A DNA stretch of 64,000 nt from JBOFIQ01 sp051654905 (GCA_051654905.1 JBOFYY010000111.1:1-64000), one strand, 5' to 3'. Numbered from the stretch's first letter, positions 1 through 8,215 are shown. Made by a program: numbers and translations. Notes: generated by a model not told the origin, from the sequence alone.

Positions 1-1155
1 TCATTGCCAAAAAATACTACTCTTGTCCTTAAATCTACCCTTGTCGCTAATTTTACTGAGTGTATTGTAGGTGGGGAAAAATTATCTAATTTTAGAGCCC
101 AGATATCAAATTCAGATAGCACAGTAATTACTGGAAAAACTATTGCTGACGCTATTCCAATAGTTTATAGCATGTTTGATGTTTCTACTTCAGTGATTTT
201 TTCAGATAATAATCCAGTTCCGGGATCTGGGTTGAGTCTTAGCGCCACAGTTGCTGGAGTGTGTGGTACTGCAATTAACAAGGATTTTAAGATCCAATTG
301 CCTATCGATGGTTTTGTTATAACTGATGTGGAGCCTAAGTGTGTTGCTAGTGGTGATGCTATATGTCCTAGAGATTTGTTAGTTGATAAGAAAACTATGA
401 CGGTTACTGGTACTATCCCTAGTTTGCCAGCTGGCGGTAAAGTGTTGGTTGATTTAGAAGGTAAGACTGGGATAAAACCACCGCGTGGTGGTAGTTATCC
501 AGTGGTGTTTGAAATATCAGCAATTGGGGATATTTATCCAATATCTAATACTGCTACTACTTCGTTCGGATTCTCCAATAGTAAAACTCATATTAGTGAA
601 CTGATTGCTATCGACAACCTTGCTAATAATGCGGTGCCGTATGATCTTGAGTTTATGGCAACTGTTAATTGTCAAGGTAGCGGAAATTTTACTGAAAATA
701 TTATTTTACCAGCAGGTAAAGCTAGTATTGAGAAAAATTGGTCTGATTCGGTATGGTTACACGATAACTGCACTATAACTGTTATACGTCCCACAACTCC
801 TCCTCAAGGATATATCTGGGAAGCAGACAGTGCCGAAAACATTGAGATAAGTTTTAACAATATTGCTGCTCCAGCAAAAGTCATTCATCGCTTTGCGGTC
901 ACCCCAATCTCAACTCCCACGATATTCCCAACCTCAACTCCCACGACAAAACCAGTCAATCAAGTAGCCAACCCAATACCACTTGCAAGCACACTACCTA
1001 AATCTGCACCCCAGAAAACCGAAATCAAACTAGCTAACACCGGAGGAATCTCTCTATTCACAGTTATCAGTGCAGTCCTACTGCTCCTAGCCGGTATTGC
1101 CCTAATTCAAATACCACGTCGAATTCCTAAAAAAACTGGCAAACGAAGCCTATAA
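1..1155 (+). CDS. LAxTG sortase-anchored surface protein, 3' part (5' end outside window)
   Basis: The frame is open at the left edge, so the N-terminus and any signal peptide are missing. The visible ~383 residues form a secreted, Ser/Thr-rich protein with a DUF5979-like beta-sandwich near residues 205-290, where paired cysteines flank a TENIILPAGK-type strand. A Thr/Pro-rich stalk follows (about 297-340). The C-terminus is a full sorting signal: LANTGG (343-348), a ~23-residue hydrophobic segment and a basic tail ending KKTGKRSL. Actinobacterial housekeeping and pilin sortases use LAxTG signals of this kind, so the protein is most likely cell-wall linked. The coding sequence is AT-richer than its neighbours. 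It could be a pilus subunit or an adhesin; no E-box or pilin motif is visible in the retained part. Confidence 0.8.
   Translation, partial: SLPKNTTLVLKSTLVANFTECIVGGEKLSNFRAQISNSDSTVITGKTIADAIPIVYSMFDVSTSVIFSDNNPVPGSGLSLSATVAGVCGTAINKDFKIQLPIDGFVITDVEPKCVASGDAICPRDLLVDKKTMTVTGTIPSLPAGGKVLVDLEGKTGIKPPRGGSYPVVFEISAIGDIYPISNTATTSFGFSNSKTHISELIAIDNLANNAVPYDLEFMATVNCQGSGNFTENIILPAGKASIEKNWSDSVWLHDNCTITVIRPTTPPQGYIWEADSAENIEISFNNIAAPAKVIHRFAVTPISTPTIFPTSTPTTKPVNQVANPIPLASTLPKSAPQKTEIKLANTGGISLFTVISAVLLLLAGIALIQIPRRIPKKTGKRSL
909..946 (+). repeat. 24-bp-period direct repeat in the stalk of the surface protein
   Basis: The 14-mer CTCAACTCCCACGA occurs at 909-922 and again at 933-946. The 24-bp period is eight codons, so copy-number change would keep the reading frame. 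It encodes the Ser-Thr-Pro-Thr stalk next to the cell-wall anchor. Confidence 0.75.
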
Positions 1156-1253
1156 ATCCACCTAAAACAAGTAAAAAGCTATTCCGCAGATACTTAGTTA
1201 AGGATTTACAGGTGAATATTTTTTCTATAGCTGCCGTAGAGTTCCCTCTTGGT

Positions 1254-1271
1254 ACCTTACAGCGGTAAGGT
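1254..1271 (+). promoter_or_regulatory. Hairpin covering the ribosome-binding site of the phosphoribosyltransferase gene
   Basis: ACCTTAC (1254-1260) and GTAAGGT (1265-1271) form a perfect 7-bp stem with an AGCG loop. The likely Shine-Dalgarno bases (TAAGG) lie in the right arm, seven bases before the ATG at 1278. In RNA the hairpin would hide the ribosome-binding site. That it regulates translation is inference. Confidence 0.45.
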
Positions 1272-1277
1272 TTGCTC

Positions 1278-1784
1278 ATGACCGCGTATCACGCTGACTC
1301 CAGCGACCTTAAAGGTAAAGAAGTTCTAACATGGCAAGGCTTTGGTGAAGCCAACCGAGAACTAGCTCAGACTATTGTTGATTCTGGTTTTGAACCTGAT
1401 ATTGTGATTTCAGTAGCTCGTGGCGGCATGATCCCCGGTGGTGCCTTAACCTACGCTATGGGCTGTAAATTAACCGATGCTATCAATGTTGAGTTTTATA
1501 CCGATGTGCATGAAACTCTGCCTGATCCTGTTTTATTAGCACCCATGCTTGACGTGGAAGCAATCAAAGAAAAAAAGCTTCTTGTTGTTGATGATGTTGC
1601 TGATTCTGGACGTACCCTAGATCTAGTTATAAAACTACTTGAAGGTTTTGGAGCAGAGGTTCGTAGCGTTGTGCTTTACGCCAAGCCTACGACGATCGTC
1701 GAACCTACCTATGTATGGCGTCATACCGATAAGTGGATTGTTTTCCCATGGTCCTCAGAACCGCCAGTAGTGCGTCAATCCTAG
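1278..1784 (+). CDS. Type I phosphoribosyltransferase (purine PRTase-like)
   Basis: A 168-residue cytosolic enzyme of the PRTase I fold. The PRPP-binding loop VVDDVADSGRT (about 103-113) with its paired acidic residues is intact, preceded by the short ISVARGG loop near residue 46. Family members transfer ribose-5-phosphate from PRPP to a purine base; similarity is to the xanthine/hypoxanthine type, but the base cannot be assigned. The ATG at 1278 was chosen over the TTG two codons upstream because TAAGG lies seven bases before it. The gene is monocistronic, framed by a hairpin over its ribosome-binding site and a strong terminator. Confidence 0.82.
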   Translation: MTAYHADSSDLKGKEVLTWQGFGEANRELAQTIVDSGFEPDIVISVARGGMIPGGALTYAMGCKLTDAINVEFYTDVHETLPDPVLLAPMLDVEAIKEKKLLVVDDVADSGRTLDLVIKLLEGFGAEVRSVVLYAKPTTIVEPTYVWRHTDKWIVFPWSSEPPVVRQS

Positions 1785-1803
1785 TTTTTATTATTGAGCA
1801 GAA

Positions 1804-1845
1804 GAAGAAAGGTTCCGATACGTGAATGTATCGGAACCTTTCTTC
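1804..1845. terminator. Bidirectional intrinsic terminator
   Basis: A perfect 18-bp stem (1804-1821 with 1828-1845) and a 6-base loop, with A-rich and T-rich arms at its base. It sits between the convergent phosphoribosyltransferase and helicase genes, so it can serve both. Confidence 0.9.
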
Positions 1846-1862
1846 ATAAAACTTAGTTTTAG

Positions 1863-3248
1863 TTATCGCGATCCAGCCCGTTTGCGGTTGCCTGGATTGC
1901 TTTGTCGTCCGCGCGATGTGGGAGCTGACGGGCGACTACCATTACGGTCTTTGCTATGGGACCGATGATTTTTACCACCTGAATCTCTAGAACCAGTTGC
2001 ATTAGCAGGGCGTCGACTTGGCACGGTGCTACGTTGCTGTGGAGTTGGAGAATTTGGATAAGCTAGTGCTTCGGCTTCTTGCGGAGAGAACCACACTCGC
2101 TCCCCCGGAGCTAACTCGCGTAGAGCTCCTGTCATATCGGTATGAGTAGTGGGAGTAATTTTTGCAGCACGCATTAGGTCACGTACTTCTTGCTTTTGCT
2201 CAGGCATAGCTAGCGTCAAAACAGTTCCAGATTTTCCAGCACGAGCAGTACGTCCAGAACGATGTAGATAAGCCTTATGTTCAGCAGGCGGATCAGCGTG
2301 AACTACCAGCTCAATATCGTCGACGTGAATGCCACGAGCAGCAATATCGGTAGCAACAAGCGTAGTTACTCTACCTTCGTGGAAAGCAGCAAGATTTCGG
2401 GTACGGGCATTTTGAGACAGATTTCCATGGAGATCTACTGCTGGTACACCTTTAGCAAGTAACTGCTTCACTAACTTTTTTGCGCCATGTTTGGTACGAG
2501 TAAAAACAATAGTTCGTCCCGGAGCAGCACCAAGATCAGCTACTGCCGAAACTTTATCTGTTTTACCAACGATAATGACGTGGTGATCCATTTCTGCTAC
2601 CGATGATACTGCCGAATCAGCTTCATGGACACAAGGATTATGTAAGTAACGCTTAACCAGAATATCGACGCCATTATCAAGAGTCGCGCTGAAAAGCATA
2701 CGTTGACCTTGGGTAGGAGTAGCGTCAAGAATACGTTTCACCATCGGCAAGAAACCCATATCTGCCATATGGTCAGCTTCATCAAGAACCGTGATCTCTA
2801 TCTGTGATAGATCAAGTAAACCTTGTTCTTTTAAGTCTAGAAGTCGTCCCGGGCAGGCAATGAGGACATCAATTCCCTTACGCAAAGCACGAGCTTGAGG
2901 ATTTTGATTAACGCCACCAAAGATCGTCAAATATGTTAGTGAGGTGCCAGAAAGCAAAGTGGTGAGTGACTCTTCAATCTGGGCAGCTAACTCACGAGTT
3001 GGCGCCAAAATAAGAGCTCGCGGTGCCTGCGGTAGCCGACGTTGTGAAGTTGCTAAAAGCCGAGATACCAGCGGTAGTAAAAAAGCGTACGTTTTTCCAG
3101 AGCCAGTACGGCCACGTCCTAATACATCACGACCAAGGAGAGTATCGGGCAAGGTTGCTGCTTGGATGGGAGTAGGTTCAGTGATATCGCGTTCTGCAAG
3201 AGCACTAACCAGCAACGGGGAGACCCCGAGGGAAACAAAGGAAGTCAA
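1863..3248 (-). CDS. DEAD-box ATP-dependent RNA helicase
   Basis: A 461-residue helicase with all core motifs in order: Q motif (TEPTPIQ, 23-29), motif I GRTGSGKT (45-52), PTRELA (83-88), DEAD (156-159), SAT (187-189) and the C-terminal HRSGRTARAGK. A basic, Arg/Ser/Asn-rich tail of ~90 residues follows, as in RhlE-like proteins that bind structured RNA or ribosomal precursors. The frame opens at a TTG (3248) with a stop close upstream and only a weak ribosome-binding site. The gene is transcribed alone toward the terminator at 1804-1845. Assignment to RhlE rather than another DEAD subfamily is tentative. Confidence 0.93.
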   Translation of the reverse strand: MTSFVSLGVSPLLVSALAERDITEPTPIQAATLPDTLLGRDVLGRGRTGSGKTYAFLLPLVSRLLATSQRRLPQAPRALILAPTRELAAQIEESLTTLLSGTSLTYLTIFGGVNQNPQARALRKGIDVLIACPGRLLDLKEQGLLDLSQIEITVLDEADHMADMGFLPMVKRILDATPTQGQRMLFSATLDNGVDILVKRYLHNPCVHEADSAVSSVAEMDHHVIIVGKTDKVSAVADLGAAPGRTIVFTRTKHGAKKLVKQLLAKGVPAVDLHGNLSQNARTRNLAAFHEGRVTTLVATDIAARGIHVDDIELVVHADPPAEHKAYLHRSGRTARAGKSGTVLTLAMPEQKQEVRDLMRAAKITPTTHTDMTGALRELAPGERVWFSPQEAEALAYPNSPTPQQRSTVPSRRPANATGSRDSGGKNHRSHSKDRNGSRPSAPTSRGRQSNPGNRKRAGSR

Positions 3249-3286
3249 GGATTACCGTTCAGATTGAGCGAGTCAAGCTACCTACT

Positions 3287-4021
3287 CTAGCTGTTATTTA
3301 GTATTTCTGCACTATTGCTTAATTCTAGGTAGGCTTTTGCGAAAGCTAGTCCTCGTATAGCAGCCATCTGTAAAAAGGCAGGAAAATCAGTGTGAGCAGT
3401 GCTGTCGGCAGAATCTGAAATCGAGCGAACTACCACGAAAGGGACTGTCAAACGATCACAGATATGGGCGGTAGCAGCTCCTTCCATCTCAGTGCAGGCA
3501 GCATCAAAGGTGTTCCGTAACCAAGAGACTTTTTCCGCAGAAGCAATAAATTGATCTCCGCTGACAATCCTCCCGATATGAACTTGAGAGCCCTGACTGA
3601 TTAGCTGCGCTGCTTTATAAGCTATTTGGGTAAGTGTTGGATCAGCGTTACGAGCAACAGGCTCGCCAATTAGTTCACCAGGCTCTCGACCTATCGCAGT
3701 GCAATCAACATCGTGATACACGCAATCAGTGGAAATCAAAATCAGTGGAAATCAATATGTCGCCGATGGCAATGCCATGACGTACTCCTCCAGCTACTCC
3801 AGTGAAAACAAGATTACTTGCTCCGGCATGAATAAGAGCAGCAGTTGCTAATGCGGCGTTGACTTTTTCCCTACCCCGCTACAGGCAACAAGTACTGGGA
3901 AATCAGCAAGGAAACCTTGATGGATTGTTGTGCCTAACACCACAGAATCTTGCCGCTGAGTTAATGCTTCTCGTAGTAGGGAAACTTCTGCTTCAATGGC
4001 TCCCAAAAATGCTGTGGTCAT
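3287..4021 (-). pseudogene. mtnN: Broken 5'-methylthioadenosine/S-adenosylhomocysteine nucleosidase
   Basis: The whole family sequence is present but split over three frames. From the ATG at 4021 the protein reads MTTAFLGAIEAEVSLL to CSGVGK, then runs into a stop because a run of five A (minus strand; T at 3864-3868) stands where three are expected. The next frame gives VNAALATAALIHAG to GDILISTD and ends at a stop within a 16-bp tandem duplication (3724-3739, 3740-3755). The original frame resumes as CVYHDVDC and runs to the end. Key residues (IEAE, CTEMEGA, SDSAD) are all retained, so inactivation looks recent. Intact MtnN hydrolyses MTA and SAH in methyl-cycle recycling. Corrected length is ~238 residues, normal for the family. 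Sequencing error cannot be excluded for the homopolymer. Confidence 0.85.
3724..3755. repeat. Exact 16-bp tandem duplication inside mtnN
   Basis: AATCAGTGGAAATCAA occurs twice without spacer (3724-3739 and 3740-3755). Because 16 is not a multiple of three, it shifts the reading frame of mtnN and creates an in-frame stop. Removing one copy restores the family sequence ILISTDCVYHDVDC. Confidence 0.93.
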
Positions 4022-4057
4022 ATGAGCAGCCTAGAACATTTCATATCAGATATAGCA

Positions 4058-4107
4058 AAAACCGGCTGGTTGCTTATCTTGATAGTGATAAGCAACCAGC
4101 CGGTTTT
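4058..4107 (-). terminator. Intrinsic terminator of lpdA
   Basis: A perfect 21-bp stem (4058-4078 with 4087-4107), 8-base loop, followed on the minus strand by TTTTTGC. It lies directly downstream of the lpdA stop and in front of the mtnN start. Confidence 0.9.
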
Positions 4108-4119
4108 GGTAATTAAATT

Positions 4120-5520
4120 TTAGAAGTTAATCATGTGCCCAAGAGTGCCTTCGGCTGCTTCTTTGATCGCTTCAGACAAAGTCGGGTGAGCGTGGATTGC
4201 TTTACCGATTTCTTCGGCGCGTAGATCCCAAGTTTGGGCAAGTACGATTTCGGGAAGTAGTTCAGTGACATCTGGGCCAACCATATGAGCACCTAAGATC
4301 TCATTAGTAGCTTTGTCGGCAAGGATCTTAACGAAGCCAGTTGCCTCGCCTAGTCCATGAGCTTTGCCATTAGCTACGAAGGGGAACTTTCCGACGGTGT
4401 ACTCAATATCTTTTTCTTTGAGCTGAGGTTCGGTCCATCCCATAGAACCGACTTGCGGCTGACAGTAAGTAGCGCGAGGAATCATGATGTAGTCAATGGG
4501 AATAATTTCTTGTCCTGCAATAACTTCAGCAGCAATAACTCCTTGGGCTTCGGCAGTGTGAGCTAGCATCAGCTTGGCCGTCACATCTCCGATAGCGTAA
4601 ATGCCGGGGACATTGGTGCGCATGTGGTCATCAATATCGATAGCCCCACGGTCAGTAAGTTTGACTCCGGTATTTTCTAGACCATATCCCTGTGTGCGAG
4701 GGGCAAAACCAACTGCTGACAGCATTTTGTCAGCTACTAGCACCTGTTGGTCGCCGCCCTTTGCTGGGGAAACGGTAACTCTTACACCTGCTCCGGATTC
4801 ATCGACGGATTCAACTTTAGTTCCAGTAAGAACTTTGATTCCCAGCTTCTTGTAGGCCTTAGCAACCTCAGCAGAGATTTCAGGATCCTCGTTGGGGAGC
4901 ATTCGATCTAGGAACTCGACGATCGTAACGTCAACGCCGTAGTTAACTAGAACATAAGCGAACTCAGATCCAATAGCGCCAGAACCAGCGATGATGATAG
5001 AGCCCGGAACCTGATCAGCAAGGATCTGTTCTTCGTAGGTCACAATCTTGTCAGACTTCTGGATACCTGGAAGCATTCGGGTAGTAGCACCAGCAGCGAT
5101 AATACAGTTATCGAATGTCACTACCTTCTTGGTGCCATCTGCGCCAGCAACCTCGATGCTTTTTGTATCTAGGAAGGTTCCCCAGCCGTCAAACTCAGAA
5201 ATCTTGTTTTTCTTCATTAGATAATGGATACCTTTGACCATTCGGTCAGAGACGCCGCGTGAGCGTGTGTAAGCTGCGTTATAGTCAACGCTGATATCAC
5301 CAGAGATGCCATATGTCTTGGCTTCTTTAGTCACTATATGGGCAAGTTCAGCATTGCGAAGAAGTGACTTAGTGGGAATACATCCTACGTTAAGGCAAAC
5401 ACCGCCCCAGTACTTTTTCTCAATGATGGCAACTGATTTGCCTAGCTGTGCAGCACGGATGGCGGCTACATATCCACCCGGGCCTGCGCCCAGGACAATA
5501 ACGTCAAAATGCGAGCTCAT
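4120..5520 (-). CDS. lpdA: Dihydrolipoamide dehydrogenase (E3)
   Basis: A 466-residue flavoprotein disulfide reductase. It shows the FAD-binding GAGPGG at 11-16, the redox-active pair Cys42/Cys47 in GGVCLNVGCIPTK, an NAD-binding GSGAIGSEFA segment, a second FAD motif (GIYAIGDVT) and the C-terminal His445-Glu450 dyad in HPTLSEA. It reoxidises dihydrolipoamide of 2-oxo-acid dehydrogenase or glycine-cleavage complexes using NAD+. No E1 or E2 genes are adjacent, so its partner complex cannot be named here. The gene is monocistronic with a strong terminator and is divergent from the HTH-MurA gene. Confidence 0.96.
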   Translation of the reverse strand: MSSHFDVIVLGAGPGGYVAAIRAAQLGKSVAIIEKKYWGGVCLNVGCIPTKSLLRNAELAHIVTKEAKTYGISGDISVDYNAAYTRSRGVSDRMVKGIHYLMKKNKISEFDGWGTFLDTKSIEVAGADGTKKVVTFDNCIIAAGATTRMLPGIQKSDKIVTYEEQILADQVPGSIIIAGSGAIGSEFAYVLVNYGVDVTIVEFLDRMLPNEDPEISAEVAKAYKKLGIKVLTGTKVESVDESGAGVRVTVSPAKGGDQQVLVADKMLSAVGFAPRTQGYGLENTGVKLTDRGAIDIDDHMRTNVPGIYAIGDVTAKLMLAHTAEAQGVIAAEVIAGQEIIPIDYIMIPRATYCQPQVGSMGWTEPQLKEKDIEYTVGKFPFVANGKAHGLGEATGFVKILADKATNEILGAHMVGPDVTELLPEIVLAQTWDLRAEEIGKAIHAHPTLSEAIKEAAEGTLGHMINF

Positions 5521-5612
5521 GATCGATATGTTAGCGCTGATAGCAGCTATCTGTGACAGAGACGACTTGGTGGCTAGGATTCTGTATCAAAAAGATCACC
5601 ATATTCTTTCAG

Positions 5613-5632
5613 ATAACACATTTATGAGTTAT
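5613..5632. promoter_or_regulatory. Candidate autoregulatory operator of the HTH-MurA gene
   Basis: ATAACACATTTATGAGTTAT is an imperfect 20-bp dyad (ATAAC-N-CAT-NN-ATG-N-GTTAT, 16 of 20 symmetric). It ends ten bases before the GTG start of the HTH-MurA gene. Its size and symmetry suit an XRE-type dimer. Function is inferred from position and symmetry only. Confidence 0.45.
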
Positions 5633-5642
5633 TATTTATTTC

Positions 5643-7169
5643 GTGACTGACATTTCTCCTAGCAGCCTTGGCGCCATGATCCGCGATGCCCGTAAGCAGC
5701 GTGGCATGACTCAAACTCAGCTTGCCGATATTCTTGGAACTTCTCAAGGAGCTATGACGCGTATTGAAGCTGGTGGACAAAACCTTAGCTTAGATATGAT
5801 TAATCGCATTGCAGCGGCGTTGGAACACCCATTAATAATGAGTACTGACAAGAAGATTGAAAATCTTCGTATCGTTGGTGGAAATCCGCTTTCTGGACGT
5901 ATCGAGACCCGTTCTTCCAAGAATGCTTCGGTAGCAGTCTTGTGTGCTTCACTTCTCAACCGTGGCACAACCACTATTAAAGGTATTGCCCTCATTGAAG
6001 AGGTAAATCGAATCCTTGAAGTTTTAGAATCAATGGGTGTTAAAGCTCGCTGGTCAGCCGATAAAACAGAACTTATTCTGAACCGTCCCGATACGTTAGA
6101 TCTAGAACGTATGGATATGGAAGCAGCTCGTCGCACTCGTTCTTTCTTGATGTGTATGCCTACGCTCATGAAAGAATTTACTAACTTTAAGCTCCCTTAC
6201 GCTGGTGGTTGTGATCTAGGGGCGCGGACTATCGAACCGCATCTAGCGGCGCTACGTCGCTTTGGACTTACCTGTGAAGCTCATGATGGTTTCTACGATT
6301 GCACTATTGTGCCTTCGCAAGAGCGCGATATTTCTTTGACTATGACCGAGCGGGGCGATGTTGCAACAGAAAATGCCATTCTTGCGGCTGCCTTACATGA
6401 GGGCACAACTATTATTCGTAACGCTTCTCCAAACTACATGGTGCAAGATTTATGCTTCTTTATTGAAGATCTCGGAGCAACAGTTGAAGGTATCGGCACT
6501 ACAACCTTAGTAATTACTGGACATGACTCTTACCAGAAGGATATTACTTACTTTCCTTCAGAAGATCCGATTGAGGCTATGAGCCTTATTACTGCGGCTA
6601 TCACAACTAAATCAGAACTAACAGTTGCGCGAGCACCTATTGAATTCCTAGAAATTGAGTTAGCAATTTTGGAGTCTATGGGACTGTCCTACGAACGTAG
6701 TTCTGAGCAGGTATCTCATAACGGACGTACTAGATTGGTAGATCTTACGATCAAGCCTTCAGAGCTCAAAGCTCCGTTAGATAAAGTCCATCCAATGCCT
6801 TTCCCCGGTCTGAATATTGATAATTTGCCACTCTTTGCAGTGATCGCAGCATGTTCACAAGGACGTACGCTTATCCATGATTGGGTTTATGAGAATCGTG
6901 CTATCCATATGATGGAAATGAATAAGCTAGGCGCTCATGTTCAATTACTTGATCCACACCGGATCATCATTGACGGTCCAACTCGTTGGAAGGGAGCAGA
7001 TATTGTCTCTCCACCAGCACTACGACCAGCAGTATGCCTAGTATGGGCAGCTTTGGCCGCGCCTACCCCAACAATTTTGCGAGATGTCTATGTTATCAAT
7101 AGAGGATATGAAGATTTAGCTGGACGTCTTCGTACTATTGGAGCAGATATCAGCATCTACACTGACTAA
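5643..7169 (+). CDS. XRE helix-turn-helix domain fused to UDP-GlcNAc enolpyruvyl transferase (MurA-like)
   Basis: A 508-residue fusion. Residues 6-60 are a Cro/CI-type HTH (MTQTQLADILGTSQGAMTRIE). From about residue 72 the rest is a full EPT-fold MurA domain: the SSKNAS segment (Lys93-Asn94, matching Lys22-Asn23 of E. coli MurA) and the active-site loop YAGGCDLGAR with Cys190 (matching Cys115) are present. MurA makes the first committed peptidoglycan precursor from UDP-GlcNAc and phosphoenolpyruvate, and the retained Cys suggests catalysis is possible. The HTH may bind the dyad at 5613-5632, making this a DNA-binding enzyme or a sensor of wall precursors. It starts with GTG, with no clear ribosome-binding site. 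HTH-MurA proteins occur in other actinobacteria, to my recollection, but their role is not settled. Confidence 0.88.
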   Translation: MTDISPSSLGAMIRDARKQRGMTQTQLADILGTSQGAMTRIEAGGQNLSLDMINRIAAALEHPLIMSTDKKIENLRIVGGNPLSGRIETRSSKNASVAVLCASLLNRGTTTIKGIALIEEVNRILEVLESMGVKARWSADKTELILNRPDTLDLERMDMEAARRTRSFLMCMPTLMKEFTNFKLPYAGGCDLGARTIEPHLAALRRFGLTCEAHDGFYDCTIVPSQERDISLTMTERGDVATENAILAAALHEGTTIIRNASPNYMVQDLCFFIEDLGATVEGIGTTTLVITGHDSYQKDITYFPSEDPIEAMSLITAAITTKSELTVARAPIEFLEIELAILESMGLSYERSSEQVSHNGRTRLVDLTIKPSELKAPLDKVHPMPFPGLNIDNLPLFAVIAACSQGRTLIHDWVYENRAIHMMEMNKLGAHVQLLDPHRIIIDGPTRWKGADIVSPPALRPAVCLVWAALAAPTPTILRDVYVINRGYEDLAGRLRTIGADISIYTD

Positions 7170-7182
7170 AAACCTGTATTTT

Positions 7183-7219
7183 AGAGCAGCCGGAAGCAGA
7201 ATTTTCTTCCGGCTGCTCT
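7183..7219. terminator. Intrinsic terminator between convergent murA-like and pdxY genes
   Basis: A 14-bp perfect stem (7183-7196 with 7206-7219), 9-base loop, then TCTTTTCTT on the plus strand. It can end the HTH-MurA transcript and probably also the opposing pyridoxal kinase transcript. Confidence 0.85.
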
Positions 7220-7226
7220 TCTTTTC

Positions 7227-8090
7227 TTAACGGATCTGGGACACTTCAAAATGTTGACGAGGATTAACTAACTCTTCTTGAGCTGCTACTAGCTGTAGCT
7301 CAGATGCGCCAGACTCCACTGTTGCTGCTAGAACACCATGCACAATAGCTGCAGTACTTCCAAGTGCGGTGGCTAAATCACCAGTGCGTAGTAAATGAAC
7401 TAGGAATGTTGCGGCGGTGAAATCTCCAGATCCTACAAAAGCTGCCGCAAGACGAGGAGTGACTACGCGCCAAGCCCCTGCTTTGGATACAGCGATCATT
7501 GACACAGTTTCGGGGTCATCTCCTTCAGCTACCGCTGATGTCACCAAAATAGTGCTAGGCCCGCGAGCCATAAGATCATCAGCTGCAGTAAGAATTTCGG
7601 TCACCGTATGAGTTTGATGTCCGCTAAGAAAATCCAGCTCAAAATGGTTAGGGGTCAAAACCTGGGCATGAGGTAAGACATGATCTCGGAAATATTCTGG
7701 GATTCCGGGCTGGACGAAGAACCCTCGACCTACGTCTCCCATTACTGGATCGCAGCAGTAGATAGCTTTCGGAGAACGTTCTTGTGCGGTAGCAACTGCA
7801 TTAAGAATTACTGAACCCAATTCTTGGGCACCCATATAGCCAGTCAGTACGGCATCTAAATCAGCTAGAGCTCCTCGCTCATCAACGCCAGTAATGACAT
7901 CAGCAACATCGGCAGCACTCAGATGCGGTCCACGCCAAGCTCCGTAGCCGGTGTGATTTGAAAAATGGACGGTATAGACGGGGATCACGTCAGCACCCAT
8001 ACGTTGCATAGGGAAAACTGCCGCCGAGTTGCCGGCATGTCCGTATGCCACGGAAGATTGGATTGAAAGGATTCTGCTCACGGAACCCAT
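7227..8090 (-). CDS. pdxY: Pyridoxal kinase (PdxY/PdxK type)
   Basis: A 287-residue ribokinase-fold enzyme of the pyridoxal kinase family. Visible motifs are the substrate region SIQSSVAYGHAGN (9-21), CDPVMGD (113-119), TPNHFELD (146-153) and the anion hole with catalytic Asp223 in GSGD. The usual motif is GTGD, so Ser replaces Thr, a mild change. It phosphorylates pyridoxal or pyridoxine with ATP in PLP salvage. That fits the many PLP enzymes in this window (KamA, KamDE, TnaA, IlvE). It is divergent from the glycerophosphodiesterase gene across a 125-bp gap. Confidence 0.93.
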   Translation of the reverse strand: MGSVSRILSIQSSVAYGHAGNSAAVFPMQRMGADVIPVYTVHFSNHTGYGAWRGPHLSAADVADVITGVDERGALADLDAVLTGYMGAQELGSVILNAVATAQERSPKAIYCCDPVMGDVGRGFFVQPGIPEYFRDHVLPHAQVLTPNHFELDFLSGHQTHTVTEILTAADDLMARGPSTILVTSAVAEGDDPETVSMIAVSKAGAWRVVTPRLAAAFVGSGDFTAATFLVHLLRTGDLATALGSTAAIVHGVLAATVESGASELQLVAAQEELVNPRQHFEVSQIR

Positions 8091-8155
8091 TCAATCATGG
8101 GATAGGTATGTTTTGATACAACAGGAGCTATCTTCTTCTGTAGAAGTATCACAAA

Positions 8156-8201
8156 AGGTTATTTTTCTGCGTGCCGTTACCTGCTTAACCAGCAATAACC
8201 T
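8156..8201. repeat. 8-bp inverted repeat in the pdxY/GDPD promoter region
   Basis: AGGTTATT (8156-8163) and AATAACCT (8194-8201) are exact inverted copies 30 bp apart, just before the GTG start of the phosphodiesterase. A transcript could fold into a stem with a large loop, or the arms could be two half-sites. Weak evidence. Confidence 0.3.
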
Positions 8202-8215
8202 GACATGCTTCACTG

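Noticed and set aside
3859..4116. Plus-strand 85-codon ORF over the mtnN 5' region
   Set aside because: It is antisense to the mtnN remnant and crosses the lpdA terminator; the protein resembles nothing recognised.
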